A program made the translations under genes and the position numbers. A stretch of 64,000 nucleotides of DNA from Tetrahymena thermophila SB210 (lineage: Eukaryota > Ciliophora > Oligohymenophorea > Hymenostomatida > Tetrahymenidae). Positions 1 through 15,900 of the stretch are shown one piece after another. The stretch spans positions 62,001 through 126,000 of the forward strand of contig NW_002476166.1 of the NCBI RefSeq assembly GCF_000189635.1, read 5' to 3'. Under the pieces are notes generated by a model. The model had not been told where the DNA came from. It searched no databases and worked only from the letters and a program-made list of their open reading frames with translations. Each line of letters opens with the position of its first letter. The first letter of the stretch is position 1.

Positions 1-3000
1 ATCAAGCTCTCCTTTTATATTCAAATTCACCCCTTTACTCTTAATATCAGTCTATCTTCTTGCTCTTTATTCATATGTAAAAAACTTCACTAAAAGACAG
101 TAAATTTACAAACACTTTTCAAAATTAACAATTTAAGTAGCCCTTTGTGAAATCGAAATACAAATCAGCAGAATATTTAGCAGCTTTTTCTTTTAGATTT
201 CTAGAAGTTATTTATTTATATTTTGTTCTGATTTTAATAACGTCACTTAACTCTTTTTTGAGACAAATATATTAATAATTTTGTGCTATTATTAATTGCA
301 GCCCTAGAGCTAAATTAACAAAATTATAAATAAATTTAGTACCCTCTAAGTTAATTTTAAAAAATTTACATCCTCTACTATTTAGATGTAGACCCTAAAT
401 TTATTATTTCGATTTTATAAGATGGGTTTTTTTTAATTAATCTTTATAAATGGAAATAGATTTTTAATGAAAAAAGCAATTCCCATAACTTATTATATAT
501 TGTTTGCCTTTTTATTGATTTTTTAAGCTATAAAATAGGTATATCTTTCATTTAAAGATATTGTTTTTAATATAATAATCCTCTTTTTCAAGTAATAAAG
601 ATATATAGATAGAAAAATAAATTCAAATATTGAAAGAGACATACATACTTTAAACAAAAAAAGAGATTTCACAAAGCACCTTAAGTCTTAACTCTCAGGG
701 TTATATTATTTTTTATATGATTTTTTACAACTTTCGAATGTTAAAATTCAACTTAAGTTAAGCTGCTTCATCAACTCCACCTTCACAAATTTTTTAAATG
801 TTATTAATTCACCTATAGATAAAATACCTAATTATTAAGGTTAAGGAAGTTAATATTTTAATTACGATTGTAATTATAGCTCTAATCGTACTACAAAAGA
901 AACATTTTCAAATTTTGCTACTACATATAGAATTTTAATAGAGTTTTCCTCCTTACACCCTTACATTTAAATAAGAGAAAAAAAATAGATTCCTTAAATT
1001 TACTCAATTATAAAAATCATTTTGATTTGCTATAGAGTAATGAATTAATCTTGAAAATAAATTTATCAGAACCAAGTACTGAGATCTTATAGAAAAAAAT
1101 TGAATAATTTTTATCAAAAAAATTTTATTTTTTGCTAACTTATGACATAAATTAATATGTCATACACATGTTCCTTAAAAGCCAAATATAAATTTATTTC
1201 AAAAATGCAAATTTAAAACTATCTCACAATATTTTTGGCATTTTGTTTTTTAAAGAATGTTGAAATAATAGCTCGAAAATTTGAAATTTTGAGTTTAGTG
1301 TTTTTATCTTCATTTTTATTTAGATCTTAAATTTATTTTTGACATATTTAATAGTAATTTGAAATGTAATTCAATTATATAGTTAGTTAGTTTAAACATA
1401 TTCATATTTATTATAAGATTTCCAATATTTTATTGCTCATAGTATTGGCGACACTCATTTTCTATGTACAAAAATATTAAAACTATTATAAAAATATTGA
1501 TTTGAATACATATTTTATATATTTTATATTATTTTGAGTAATTTTAATTTATTTTTTATCAGAGTATATATAAATTGAAGATTAAATATTCAAAGAATAT
1601 ATAAAAGGTTAGAATAGTTATTAGGATAAAATATAGAGCACAAGTTTTGATATAAATATAAAGGATTTTTTTTAAAGTTAAATAATAGAAAAATTAGTGA
1701 CAATAGAATCTTTTTAAGTAAAGTTAATAAGGAATTGATGAGATAAATTAACTTATAAATAGAGATTCATATTATTATATATTGAGATATTTAAATTTAA
1801 ATAAAGAACTTATAAATAGATAAATTGATATTAATTCTTTAAAGACTTTTATAATTTTAAAAAGAATTAATATTTACTAAAAAATAAATATGGCAACACA
1901 ATTAATTTATTAGGTATGTTTTATTATAGAAAATAAATTAATTATAAATAGACAATATATAAAACTAAAAATATTCAAAATAAGAGTTATTAACTTGTAA
2001 AAAAGAACTCAAAATTTAAAGTTCAATATTGGTATTAAAATAAAATTAATTGAATTTAAATCATATTTTAAAATAAATTTTACAAAAGATGTCTAAAAGA
2101 GCATTTAATTTTGATTAAAATAAATCATTTTATTTTGATTTTTTTATCAACTAATATTATTCATGTCAAGCATACTTTTGATACAGTTAAAGTAAATTTG
2201 CTAAATCAATTAGTGGGTTGAGAAATTTTATATTAGCTATTAACAAAATATATTTAAAGTCAAGTCTTTAAAAATAAAAATTAAGTTAACAATATCTGTT
2301 TATCAAATTATCACTTTCTTAAAAAATTTTTTCAATTTAAAAGGATTAATTTTTTGAATTCTGTTAATAAATCGTATAAAACTATTATTATTTTTTAACA
2401 ATTATTCAACTTAATGAAAACCATTTTAAAAGCATTTGTGAAATTCTTAAAACCATATATTTGTACCTTGCATATGAAATAAACACTTTTTAGCTTTATG
2501 CTTTAAATACACCTAGTAATTTCCAGCGATAATCTAATTACATACCAAACTAATCATATGAGATTAGAATTCGTAGTTATGCGAGTTAAATAGCCCATTA
2601 AATTATAAATCTCAAATGACATATATGACGTAATTTTTAAAATAGCTAAAATGCAATCATTTAAATACATATATCATTTAAATTCTCATTTTATTTTTAA
2701 ATTAGCTTAAAACATGAATAATTAGAGAAAAAATAACAATTCATAAAAGTTGAACTCTTTTTAATTTATTTATTACATTTCAAACTAGAAATTAAATATA
2801 AATCAGCTAAAATGCTTCTATATTCAAAAAAAGAAAAAAGACAATTTGAGATTATTTTATGGGTAAATATTTAATCTCAAGATGCCTCTTAAGTCATCAT
2901 ATTAATTATATTTATTATCAAATAATGAATCATCTGAGAATGGCATCATTAATTTAATTAGCAAATATTCCTATAATTTGTATTGTATAATTCTTTGTAT

Positions 3001-3971
3001 AATAAAATTAATTGCTCTTTTGTGTTTTATTTTAATTTATTCTTTTATTATCAATTATGTATAAATCAGGTGTAAATATTTTTTAAGTCATATATTATGC
3101 ATTATGAAATACAGCTTTGAATAGTATTATCCTATAAATGACTCACAACAATAATCGCTCATAATATGTTGCAAAAGCTTGAAATCAAAACTTCTTTCCA
3201 GCTTTCTCATAAAAAAAGTTAAATATTACAATCAAGAAGCACTGTTATTATCCATAAAAATTAATTTACAATTATTATAATAAGTTTAACATTTTTATTT
3301 ATAATAGCTTATGAGGGAAAAGCCTAACAAATATTTATTAACTAATTAGTAATGATCAAAATTACCAAGAAGAATAAAAAGCTTTTTTTAATGGTATTCT
3401 AAACCATTATACACAAATCATGTTTGATTTTAGTTAGTTAAAAATAGAGCAAATTTAAATATTTTTTTGTTCACAATTTTATTTAGATATAATATAAAAA
3501 AATAAATAACACATTATTAATAAATTAAAATAATACTTATTTGAGTTATTCAAAAAATACAATTAAAAATATTATTTAAAGTATTTATTTGATTTCATTT
3601 TATTTTTATGCTTATTTTTCACAAATATTTGACAATTTATTTTAAGAAAAAAATGAATCAAATGAAGTAGTTGGTTAATTTTAAAGTGTTTAGTTTTTTT
3701 TATAAAAATCAAGACTAATTAACTAACTAACTAACTAATTAAATAATTAACTAACTTTTTATATTTACAAAAATTGATGAAAAATTTGGTTTAATTACTT
3801 TAAGATAAAGCTTTTTAAAGTTAAGTAACATATTTTATATAAACAGATGATGAATTTATTTAATGATATTTTTTGCTCATTACTTTAATAAATAAGTATT
3901 TTTTAATTTATTTTACATTTTTTTTCATGATCGAAAATTTATTTAAATTTTAATCTAAAATATTCCCTTTC
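1..3971. other. Gene-poor AT-rich region downstream of the dynein gene
   Basis: No coding region can be supported here. With TGA as the only stop, an open frame of 195 codons runs from 467 to 1054 on the plus strand and begins with a hydrophobic stretch. Its composition is not clearly different from the surrounding intergenic DNA and it matches no family I recognise. A short AACT-type tandem repeat lies at about 3717-3738. The right edge is the 3' end of the dynein gene, so its 3' UTR and polyadenylation site probably lie in the last few hundred bases. Confidence 0.6.
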
Positions 3972-6900
3972 TCAATATCTTAAACTTAAAAATGCAGCCA
4001 CACCTGCTTTTATCCAAGTATTTTCAGGCTCTTTGCTAGCTAGTTCCATGAATAATACAAAATTTGTTGAGTGGCCTGTTGTACTTAAGGTACCTCTTCT
4101 TGAAACTACCTTATAAACTGGACAATTATAAATTCCATCTTTTGGTGGAATTCTGTCACAAACAGGAACCAGATGAAGCATTGGTAGATCAGAATATAGT
4201 TCCTTTGGTAGAGGTTGCTAAATGTTATGCTTTCTGTAATCCCATCTAGCTCCTTCTAAATATAAACCATATATATAACACCCATCTTCAGGTTTTTCTT
4301 GTATATCAGTGTGTTTTAAATTATCCACAACAACAAAATCAAAAGATAATTTGTCTATTGCAATCTTGTGTTTTCTTGCATAATTTTGTAATGTTCCAGT
4401 TAAGAAAGCTTATGGGAAGAAAAATCCTATTGAATTAAAAATATATGTTTAACAATCAACGTCATTTTAATATAGAAAATTAATAATAGAAAGGTAATTA
4501 AAAACTGTCAAAATTAGTAATTTTATTTTTGAGATTAGCGTGTTTTTTATGGTTCAAACAAATTAATTAATTAATCTTTAAATAAGTTATACCTGATATC
4601 CAAAACGTCTTTGGAGTTCCTTTTTTAACCCAGTTATTTAAAAAGTGAATTCTGTCATTTAAATCAATAATCCATGATGAAAGTGGTTTCAAAGAAAGGA
4701 AACCTTTTTCTGCCCATAAATTAGGTACCTTTTTGTTAGGAATACATCATTAGTTGTAGAATGTAACAAATTTAATTATTCACTCAAAATTAATAATTAA
4801 ATAAGCAAATAAGAATGTATTTATGAATGTGTAAAATATATGTTACTTAATTATCATAAAGAGAATTTGCCAATTTTTCCAACTCTTCTGATAAGACCAC
4901 TAAGCCCTTAAGGCCCTTTTTCAAATTTGTGAGAGACTCCTTCATTACTATTAACATTCTATTGTATCTTATAAGTTCTTAAACGAGAACGGTATTCATT
5001 GATTCGTTGTAGCTTGTGGGATATAATTTGGAGATAGTATCTACGTCAAACACTTCTGGGGTATGTGTTTCTATATTAATTGCAATTTCTTCAATTAATT
5101 ATTCTCTAGACTTTCCATCAGATGAAGAACTACGTGGTTAAACAGATAAAATGGTTTCAAGTAAAACACGAGTTTCGTTTTGAGAATTAGTTATTTCTGC
5201 ATTATCATGCATACCGAAAGCTTCAGGGGCAGGATTTAAAGGTAAAGACTCAATATATGTTATATAATCTTCTAAAGATCCGGATGGAGGTGAATAATAA
5301 ACACCAGATTCAGAATACTTGTAGCCATCTCTTAATGACTTAAATTAATTAGTAAATAAATTTTATAAAATTCTACAATTAATCACCAAAAAAAATTTAC
5401 TTCTCTATTCAAGTATGTCTGCAGAATAGTCTTAATCAATCTAACATCTTTATCATCTGTGACACGACCACCGTAATTAATTTCAGCTCCTAAGAAATTA
5501 ATTACTTTGTATGGTACTTCTTTATACTCATCAAGAAGCATTTTTAATTACTTTTTGCATACCGTTAAATCTTCATTTGTGAATTCATATGCTATATTCC
5601 AACCAATTGGGCCGAATTTTCTTCTATCTTAGATAATAGCATGGAATAAACAGAAACCAAAAAGTAGTTTTTTAAAGATATCAGGCTTTGCACAGTCACC
5701 AAGTTCATTATCACTTAAGTTTTTATATGTTCTAAGTAGATTTGCTCTTAGACCTTGAGGAGGTTCCATAGTCATTTTAATACCATTTTACAATACAGAA
5801 ATGGGGAAATAGTTTGTAGGCATACTTGTAAGCCATAATCTACAGATTTATAGTTAAAATTGTAAGACAATATTATTAAAAAACAATTAACAATGTTACC
5901 TAAAATCTTTATGCATGTTTTCATTTAATTCTTCGCACATTCTTTCTAAATCTGGCATCCAAGACTAAGCCAAGTGACAATTTTGCAGTAATACCCAGCC
6001 ACCTCTCTAAGCACTTTCTCTAATCATTCTTTCTGCTTTTGGACCTTATCCTTGACCTAATGAGATAGAATCAATACGTTTCGACATGGTCATCTCTTCT
6101 GCAAATTTCATAAAATCTGCAATAGGATCAGAACCAGTTGAAAGTACGAAAATCAATGGAGTAATTATAGATGAGTCCTTATAGCACTTGGCTAGATCAA
6201 ATGTGGGTACTATAATAAATTCTTTACCAAGCTTTTCTTCGATATAGTTTTGTATGGCAGGTATAAGCTTAATTTTATAAAATAAAAAATTCATATATGA
6301 GTGTTAATAATTAAATAAATACCTTATCAGGTCTGATGGCCTTGAGTATAATCATCTTCTAAAATGAGTTGAGGTGTGATTCCCATTGATCTGGTAGCTT
6401 TTCTGCTTGAGGTTATATAGAATCAAATATATGTCTATATTAATCTGTGTTTTCTAAGAAATGCTTTTCAATTCCTTTGAAGTGTTCAAGCTGTCCCATG
6501 CCATAGAACTACCTGTACATATCTGGCCAAGTATTTTCGTTAATCCAAGAAGTTGGATTGATAGCAATTTCGATATCACCTAAAAATAGTTGATAAATCA
6601 AAAATATTAATTTATCAGAATATTTATTTTGTAATTATTTTACCTAAAGGACCTGCTAAGAAATAACGCCATTCATGCTCGTCCATTTTGTGGTCACCAA
6701 ACAAAATTTTTACTGTGAGCATTAATGAGAATAGTAATTTGTGCTTTTCAAAAAGAGATCTGCAAACGTTTTCATAAAGAGAATATGTGAAGTATGAGTT
6801 AAGATTTACAAGACGTTCCTCTAGGATATTTGATGCTGGTGAATTCTCTACACCCATCACAAAAAGATTTGTAAACCACTACAAAGAATACTAATACATT

Positions 6901-9900
6901 GGATCAATGGTTGAAAGATCTACAATGCAGAAAAAGAGTAAAGAAGCTCTGAAAGCAACTGATCTATAACTTTCACGAGCTTCGTCAATTTGAGCTTCAG
7001 TTATTTTAGAATCTTTAACTCTTTGGTTAATTTCTGCTGCGAATTTCTTCGAAGATTGTAGTTGATTAATCAAGCTTTCGTCTTTCAATATCTCTGCTAT
7101 ATCTTAAGTATCAGCCAAACTTTTCAAGATCGAATCCTCAATTCTAAGCAGTTCTCTTAAATCAGCAGCATTTTTCTTGACAATTTCTATTTTCTTTTAT
7201 TCAAGATTTGGGTTTTCTAAAGCAACAATCTGAGCTAACATCTACTCCTCTAACCCACTAGGAGTAATAGCAAAGTTAATCATAGTGACTTTAACAAAAG
7301 TTTCAGGAGGATAATGTGGGTTAGGAATAGTAGTAGTTAAGTAAAGTTTGAAATTTTCTGAATATTATAAATTTTTATCTCCTATAGTAATAATCATTGT
7401 TGAACCTGATTTTGTTGTCTGTTGTTGTAAAATAGGTTCTAAAGAAGGATCTATTTCTATGCCTACATTCTCCATTAATACCCATCTTCCAAACTACACT
7501 GCTAATTCCATTATTTTCATTAAGTTTGGATCGTTTGCTTTCATAATTTCAAGACCTTTAAAATTTGAAAAAATAAATTTAATAAAAAAGTTTAAAGTTT
7601 TTCATATTTATCAATTGAAAATCAGTTAATTCAATAATTAGATTTATTGGGTTGGATAATATATATTTATTTTTTATGTTTCTAAAATATATTTAATTTA
7701 TTTGTATTTGCTACCTTCAGCATGATCTCTTCCTAAGTTTCTAATAAATTTATTTGCTTAATTTTATGGATCTATCATAAGAGGCCATCTTCTTGTTTTG
7801 TCAATAATAATACCATTTTCAGTTGAAGTCTCATCCTTTGGAAGACCTGCAATATTCCATTATTAAATTTTAACTGGAACTCCTAAGAAAGAACGCATAG
7901 AAATATCTTTTTCATAAGGAAGACCAGTCTATGCAAGATATTTAACCCAAATTTATTCTAAGTCCTACCTAAATTTGCTAGTGAATGGGCCAGAATATGA
8001 AATCATGCCTGCTGCAATTATCGAATGTGCAGGAATCAATTAAGATCTATCTTAAAATTTTTCTATATCTTTACTCCATCTTTCTTTTTCTTCAGAAAGT
8101 CCATCTGTTAATTTTTAAGCTCTTTCTAACTTAAGCTCACAATCATTAATTTATTTGGTAAGAGCTTCCTTCTGCTGCATTTTTTCATCAAATGCTCTTT
8201 ATAATTCTGCAATTTTTTTATTTACCTCTTCAAGAGCATCTTTTTTAATTTTCAGTTCAGCTGTCTTTTCTTCTACAAGCTTTTTTACAGCAATTAATTT
8301 TTCACGTAAAGGCTTTGTTTCGGTAAATACTTTGTAATAACCAACCATTGCATCTACCCACATATATAAATACTTGCAAGCAAAACTACTACTTGCAACT
8401 TTCTAGAAATTATAGTCAGGTTGGTTGAAAACTTTTTACTCTAGACGTTTAACTGTAGCCTCTTAAATATTATCTTTATCATAATTTTATAACATATCCA
8501 TCAATTCTCTAGTGTTACTAAGCAGATAACGCTTCGCTGTATCGAAGTAGTTTTCTTCTTTCTTACCTATTTATCCTTCTTTATTTTGCATTATAATTTC
8601 ACCACCATTCTATCTGATTCTGTCAATGTTTAAAATGACAACGGCCGCTAATGTTGTTTTGACTGCATTTGGAGGGACAGTAAATCTACTAATTTCTACT
8701 AAATGCTCAGGTTTTAATTTTTGAACTTCTAATAATGTTTAGTTTAATGTACGATTTGCATCTGCTACAGCTGCTTCTGCTTCTTCAGCTAGTTTTGTTG
8801 CTTCTTTTTATTACTTTGTTGCTTCTGCCTCTTCTACAGCTACTATCTTTTGAGTTGCATCAGCTTCAGCTTTTTCTACTTTCAAATGTTCCATCATTTT
8901 TTCTGTTTCAATGGATGATTGTTCTAATTTAGGCTACATTTCTAATTTATTTTTTAAAATTAAACAGATATTTTATCACTTAGATTTTATAAAATTTATT
9001 TTTACCTTTAAGAATAATTTTCATTTCTGCAACTGATTTGTTTGCTTCCTGCAACTTGTCTAAACCACTCTTTAATCTATTAATTTGTAGTTTAATTTCT
9101 TGCTTCTTTTAAGCCATAATAGTACGGAAAGTTGAAAGAAGTTCAAGATAACTTGTTGGTGTAACATAGTTATGTCTTCTCAACTAACTAAGAAAATCTT
9201 CAGAAATTTTTTCAACACTTTTATGAATAGTTTTAAACATATCTACTAAGATATCTGTTTTTCCTTCAATTTATAGTTCTTCTTCATATTCACTTAACTA
9301 ACCTTTACCCACACCTACAAGAGCTTCCTATACATTATTTGAAATAAAATTATATAAAATTTATATCTATTGGATATTACCTCTGGCCATTCTGTAAACC
9401 AATCTATTGTACAATTATTAACCAATCCAGGGAACATACGAAGTCTGGTAGTAAATAATGCTCCAAGAGGAGACATTGCAATAACCATATGTATATTCTT
9501 TCTTACTCTAAGGAGATACTATGTAAAAATATTCATTTTAGTAGGTTGTATGTTTTTCTTTATGCAATCAGTCTTGCAAGCATTCATTATATCTTCATAA
9601 TCCTTTTAATAAAAATTTTAATTCAAATAACATTTTTATTTAAAACATTAAATCTTACTTTTTCTTAGTAAATTCCAACAACATCACCTGAATTTAAAAT
9701 ATTATTTACATCTTCCATCATTTATTCTCTGATGATTTGAGTATCACAGAAGAGGAAAGAGATAGATTTATTTTCGATACCAGCATACATCAGAACTTTT
9801 TTAATATCGTCTCTCCAGGAACGCATTGTATAGTTTTTGATGACTTCGATCTAAAATATTTTATAATTTGTCAAGAATGTAGCCATTCTTGCCAAAGATT

Positions 9901-12900
9901 GACGTCCTGAACCACCGATACCTAGAAGGAGAGCATGCCCATTAGGTTAACGGATTATTCTAGCTATACGAGCTATGTGTTCACAAGCATCTAAGAACAT
10001 GACTAATTTCATTTAAGGCTTTTGACCTCCAAATACGAATGAATTATCTGAGTTGTAATCTTCTTAAAATGAATCTAACTTATTTAGTAAAGGTAATAGC
10101 TCAGTAACTTGCTGATAATATTTAGGCTCTGCATCTTTTCCATTTAAGAAATCAGCAAAGATAATTCTTTCTTGATCTAAAACATCTTCTTTCTTTAATC
10201 CAAATTGTTAGAATTATGAGTTTAAGATATTTTTTAAATATTCTCTGTCGCTTTCATTAATTAGACGGTCATGGAAAACACGCATATTTTCATGATACCA
10301 AAGTCTAACCATTTAAGCAACTTCTCCTGTATAATTAGGATGTCCTGAGCATAGGCCTTGGCAAACTTTCCAGATTTCTCTCATATTAAAAGTATAATGA
10401 GATTTAGATGGGGTTGGAAGAAGATCTGATTTTACACGTTGATAGACATATAAGACTGAGTCAACTAAGGAGCTTGTTATTGCCTTTATATCTTCAGGAT
10501 GGCGACGTAAGAAGAAATCAACTAAAGTTTAGAAAATGTTTTTAATAGTACTGTTTTCTAGTTCTGTATAGCCTATTATATTAAAGTGTCTGACCATACG
10601 ATTGGTGATAAATGTACGACCACCTCCTGGTGGACCCATAGCACTAAGTACGATTAAATCTTCCATTTTCATAAACTACAAATCTCTACGATTATACCAC
10701 CCATCATGATCTAAATATTATCTTAATAACTCTATTGGTGGCTGAGCACCATATTCTTCCTTCTTAGGCATATTCAAATCATCCACAAATATAATACACC
10801 TTTTTCCAATTGGTGGTCCAAAAACACCTTTTCTTCTTTTATCCATTTTATTATCAATAGTGTCCTATTAAGATAATAAATATTTTTAAATTAAATTCTA
10901 GAAATAAATAAAAGCTTACTTAAGTTTAATTTGCTGAGGTTTATGCAGAGAATGTTATAGAGATATATTAGTAATTTTCACCCATTTCCGTTGTGAGAAG
11001 ATTAAATATGTTTTATGTTTTTCCCGTTCCAGTAGGACCTGGACATAGCACATGATAATTATTCATCATCAGAATTTTCATGAGATAAATATTTCTAGTA
11101 GAATCAGCTGTCGGTATAGTAACTTCGTGATAGCCTAATTTTGCATCTACTCTAAATTCTGCATTTCTTTCATCCCAATGATGATAAGATTAGTCTTATA
11201 AATTAAATTCGTAGTCATAAATATTGCCACCTTCTGGGAAAGGAATCAGACTATTATTTTACTGTAATTATTAAAGTATGAAGGCATTAAACATTTCACG
11301 CCCATTATTATCAGTTGTGCAGCCAAGAGACCATGTTAAAGCAAATATGAAAAGTGGTTCTATCATTTTCTCTAGGTTATCTAAATCATCTGAAGGTACT
11401 TTTTTAATTTCAGTTTCTGCATAATTTGTAAAATAGCAATTTAGAATACGATGGAGAGATTATACAAGATTGTTGTTCATTGTTTATACAGGTTCTTTAA
11501 GATTTTTTCTAAGATATTAAAGTGATGGTTCAACATATAAATTAGAAAGATTATTGAGTTATTGAACAATAGTCTTGTGTTTTCTAATGTTATTTGGGAT
11601 ACTATTAATCCAACTATCTATCAAGGGCTATACACCTAGAGATTCTGGTTCCATGTAAATCATACCACATCTACTGACTGTAGCAGGACTTGCTACTAAT
11701 AAATCTTCTACCTAAAATTTATAATTTTTCCAAAATCAAAATTTATGTAAATTGAATAAAATTTACTTCAAACATCATAGTCATATGAGGAGTAAGGGTA
11801 AGAATTTATCCTGAATTTAGGCATAACTTTTTATTATCATCAAGTACTGTGTTCATTGACTCAATCCAAATAGCATCAACTGGTCCATCAAACATAACCC
11901 TATCAATTTTTAAAGAATATTTTTCAATTAAAAAATAACTGAATAGAATGATTTTTTAAATAATTTCAATCAGTTGAATAATTTAAATACCAATGCTTAT
12001 CAGATGATTAATCTCTACAACACTCACGCACCCTATAGGCTAAAATACCATCTGTCCATTCATGAGTCTATTCATTAAATTGACCATATAATTGACCCAT
12101 TGTTATACTCTTTGGATTTAAAATATGGACATGGACTTTTGAAAAACCTTAGTTTTCAAGGTCTGTCATAGCTTTTTATAACACTTTGTAATTAGAAGTT
12201 TTACCACCACCTGTGGGACCAACAATCATCAGACCATGTCTAACTTAAGTTGTATCATAAAGCTGGATTATCTTATTTACAAAAGGTTCTGCTGGCTACA
12301 AATTAAATTTAGGGTCTTAGCATACTTTAGAAATTTGAGGAATGAGCTATCCATAATTAACTTGAGGTTTAGAAATTCCTGGGAAAAGATCCATCATAAT
12401 GTTTTCAAAAAGGGGAAGATCGTCTTTTAAAAATTTAGGTACATTGACATCTCTCAAAGCTCTCAGTAAAAGTTATTCTTCATCCATATCAGGATCAGCA
12501 GCTTTAAGCAAACCTGCAGCATTAATTACACTTCTAACTGCTCTCATACCATAATCATAGTGATCTTGAGATGACAATTACTCAGAAGATAATTTAAAAG
12601 TAGCAACCATTTTTTTAGCTAGCTCTCTACCTTTTCTAAAACCGAAGCTATAAAGCATAATTTCACCAATCATAGCATAATCAGGAACCATCATCGCTAC
12701 AGAACGGAAAAGAGCTTTTAAATTATCAGGCAATTCAGTACGACCTGCATAACCTGGATTCATTGTAATAAAGACGCAAAAAGTTGGAAGAATACGAATG
12801 ATTGAACCTTCAAATTCAATACTTGGGGTTCCCTTAGCCTTCTCACCAAACAAAACTAACAGCTACTATGCAATAACTGAAAGTACTTCAATGTTAATAC

Positions 12901-15900
12901 GATTAAACTCATCAAAACAGCACCAGGCACCAGCACTTGCTAATCCCTTAAAGAATTTTCCAATCATAATATAATCCATACTATCAGAGCAATTGAAAAC
13001 CACACATTATTTAGCTAGAGCTTTTGCAAGATCCTTAGTACTTTCTGTCTTACCAGTACCAGCAGGGCCTAATGTTGTAAATGTTAATATTTATTGAAAA
13101 ATTGGATTGAAAAAAGAGTTAAATACCTGCAGGTGCACCACCAAGATTTAACTTTAAAGCACCCATAAGAGTCATGTAGCATTTATCTGTGAGAGGGGTG
13201 ATAACAAGACGTAAAGTATTTCCTAGATACTCATATCCGTAAGGGAAATTAGTTTAAACACACTTTACTCTGCATTAATCTTCTTCCCAATAATATCTCA
13301 ACTATGAAATCCATTCAAATTCACCTGAATTCTTAACATTTCCTCTCCATAGCTTTTCAACAACATCCTTAGCATGCACGTCAAGGACAATAAGTGCATT
13401 TAAGGTAACTTTTTGCTGTTTGGTAAGCTTTTGCCTGACAAGAGTAACCAAGTCATGAAGATACTACTCTAAAATATCCCAATACTCCTTAACTCCTTCT
13501 ACCCCATTTTCGAATGCTTTTTCAACATCTTGAGTCCAAACAATTTGAGAACCATTTAATATACATTAACCTAATCGAAAAGATTTAAAAAATTTTATAG
13601 AACTCAAAAAATTTTCACAATTATTTACCTGGATGACAGAGAACCCACTAATCACGTTTTTTAGTGTGATAGTCCTTAACTGAATTTATCAAAGCTTATC
13701 TAACAGATAAACACATCATATTTTCGACTTCACCCATCCAATCTTCTACATTTTTATGGTTTGGGTCTACTAGCTTTACAAATTGCACCTTTTCTTTTTC
13801 TGCTGAGTACATAGAATGAATACGTTTGTTTGCATCAAATTCTATTTCATTGATATTTTCAAACACCTTTTTAAGATGGGGTTAAACTGCAGTTGGTTCC
13901 TTAGTTTGAGAAAGGATTTCTAAAAGATCATCATTTGATAAGAAATAGAAACGAGCAAACTTCTCTCTCTTTTTCTCTAAATAGTTATTTAATTCCTTTT
14001 GAATTATTTCCAAATTTTTATTAGCTTCTCTGAGTCTTTCTAACAAATTTTCTTAGAGACAAACACTTTTAACGTTTAATAAAATCTTAGCTTAATTCAT
14101 TGTGTGTTTCCAAGTCGAGTCAACTGTTCTGAATTTTTTTGTTTCGGAAGGAAGTTGCTTTGCAATATCTTAACTATCAAAAATTGGCTACAAATACATC
14201 CATTATCCCTAACACTTAGCCCACTCTTCCAGAACATCAGATATAGTTTTTAATGAGTTATTCCAATTAATAATTTCCTCTTCAAATGGTTTTTTAAAAG
14301 GAGAAAATTACATTGCTTGAGTGTTCATGATATGCTCATCCAAAGTAAGTTAAATTTCATCATAACCTCTGATAATATAGCTTGTCTTGTAAGTAATTAT
14401 CTAGAACTAAATATCTTCCCATATTTTTTTCATTTCTTCTAAACCAAGTTGAATGTTATATTCCTTTTTAATATAATTGATAAATAGTATTTTTAATATT
14501 TTAAAGAAAATTTAATTACTTTATAAGCTCTTTCACCTATCTCAACACAAGCTTCAGCATGTTCTAAAAGACCGAGTTCTAATACTTTAGTAAAATTGAA
14601 TCCTTCAATTGTTGGTTTAATTTCCTTTCCTGCTTTCTCGGATACTTACTTCCAATGTCTCTCCATCATACCATTTTTACGAAGAGCGACCATAAGAGGT
14701 ACTTTAGGTTTGAATTCATCAATCTAACTTTTTACTGTTTATGCTATTTTAAGAACAGCATCAATGCCTCTATCTTTTAGGAACCTAATTACTCCTGTTA
14801 GTAATTTAATTGAATCTTCAACAAATTTTTCTGCATAGACTGCATCTAATTTATTCCACTCTTCAGTCATCCACAAATCTTTATTCTTAAACCAATTATG
14901 AGCTGTGATCCACAAATTAGAATAAGGAGTGAACTCTCTCTGCATATTATAAATTTTATCATAATTAGTAAGTTCCTAACCAAAAAGAGCTTCACGTGTA
15001 TTATAACGACGAGCGTCTTCAGCAAATTCAGCCAAACACTTATTAATATCTTTTGCTATATTACAAACTTCTTCATGGTTTTTAATATCAGAATATTAGT
15101 CGAAATTGCTGATAGTTCTTTCAAGGTTATCAATCACATCTTTAAAATCTTCTTATTAAACTTTCATTTCATCTTAGAATTTAACTTAATCCTTTTCAAG
15201 TTCTTTGGCTCTCTTTTCAATAAGTTCAAATGTATCTTTTGGAGATCCAAAAGTATTCCATTTTCTATCCATATCCTCTTTAGAGAATCTAATTCAATAA
15301 AAAAAGTATTAACTTTAAATTATCAATAAAGTTGATAAATTATTAAATTAATCAATTACCTGTAGTTAAAATCTTCTAGGATTTTGTAAATTTCGAAGCA
15401 TCTTTTTTATTCTACTTTAAGTTTTTCTATTTCGATTGGCAAATTTTTCATGTATTCCCTAAGCTCTGTCAGCTGCTCAATATTTTTAGGTGTTTCTTTT
15501 ATTTTTGTTTAGTGCATTTAAAATTAATTAAAAATAAATTGAGTATGGCTCTTTGCACGCTTGGCTATCATATCTATTAAATTTTTTCTTAAGAAGTAGT
15601 ACTTCTCACAAAGATAAGCTAGAATCTCTTTTGTTTAAATTTCAAAATAGGAGACATGAATCTTTTCAGGTAAACTCATTTTTAATCTTTCTTCTTTTTC
15701 TTAAATTTTAAAAATTTCATCTTGTAATTGCTCAACCTCCCAAGGATTTTCCATCATTTCGATATTTCTAGCAAAATCATCTGGATTTAGTTAAAGCACA
15801 TCTTTGAACTCTCTAAATTATTCTAAGTAATCATTTAATGGCTTAATTCCTTCAATAAATTTCAGTCGAATGTTTTCAATCATTTCCCAAATCCATTTAT

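Noticed and set aside
467-1054. 195-codon open frame on the plus strand with a hydrophobic start
   Set aside because: With a single stop codon in AT-rich DNA, frames of this length are expected by chance somewhere in 64 kb. There is no recognised motif, and composition does not differ clearly from the neighbouring intergenic DNA. It stays a weak candidate only.
14898-15329. Plus-strand 143-codon open frame inside the dynein locus
   Set aside because: It is antisense to dynein tail exons and crosses an intron. Its Phe/Ile/Leu/Lys-rich sequence is what the reverse of Lys/Glu/Asn-rich coding DNA gives.
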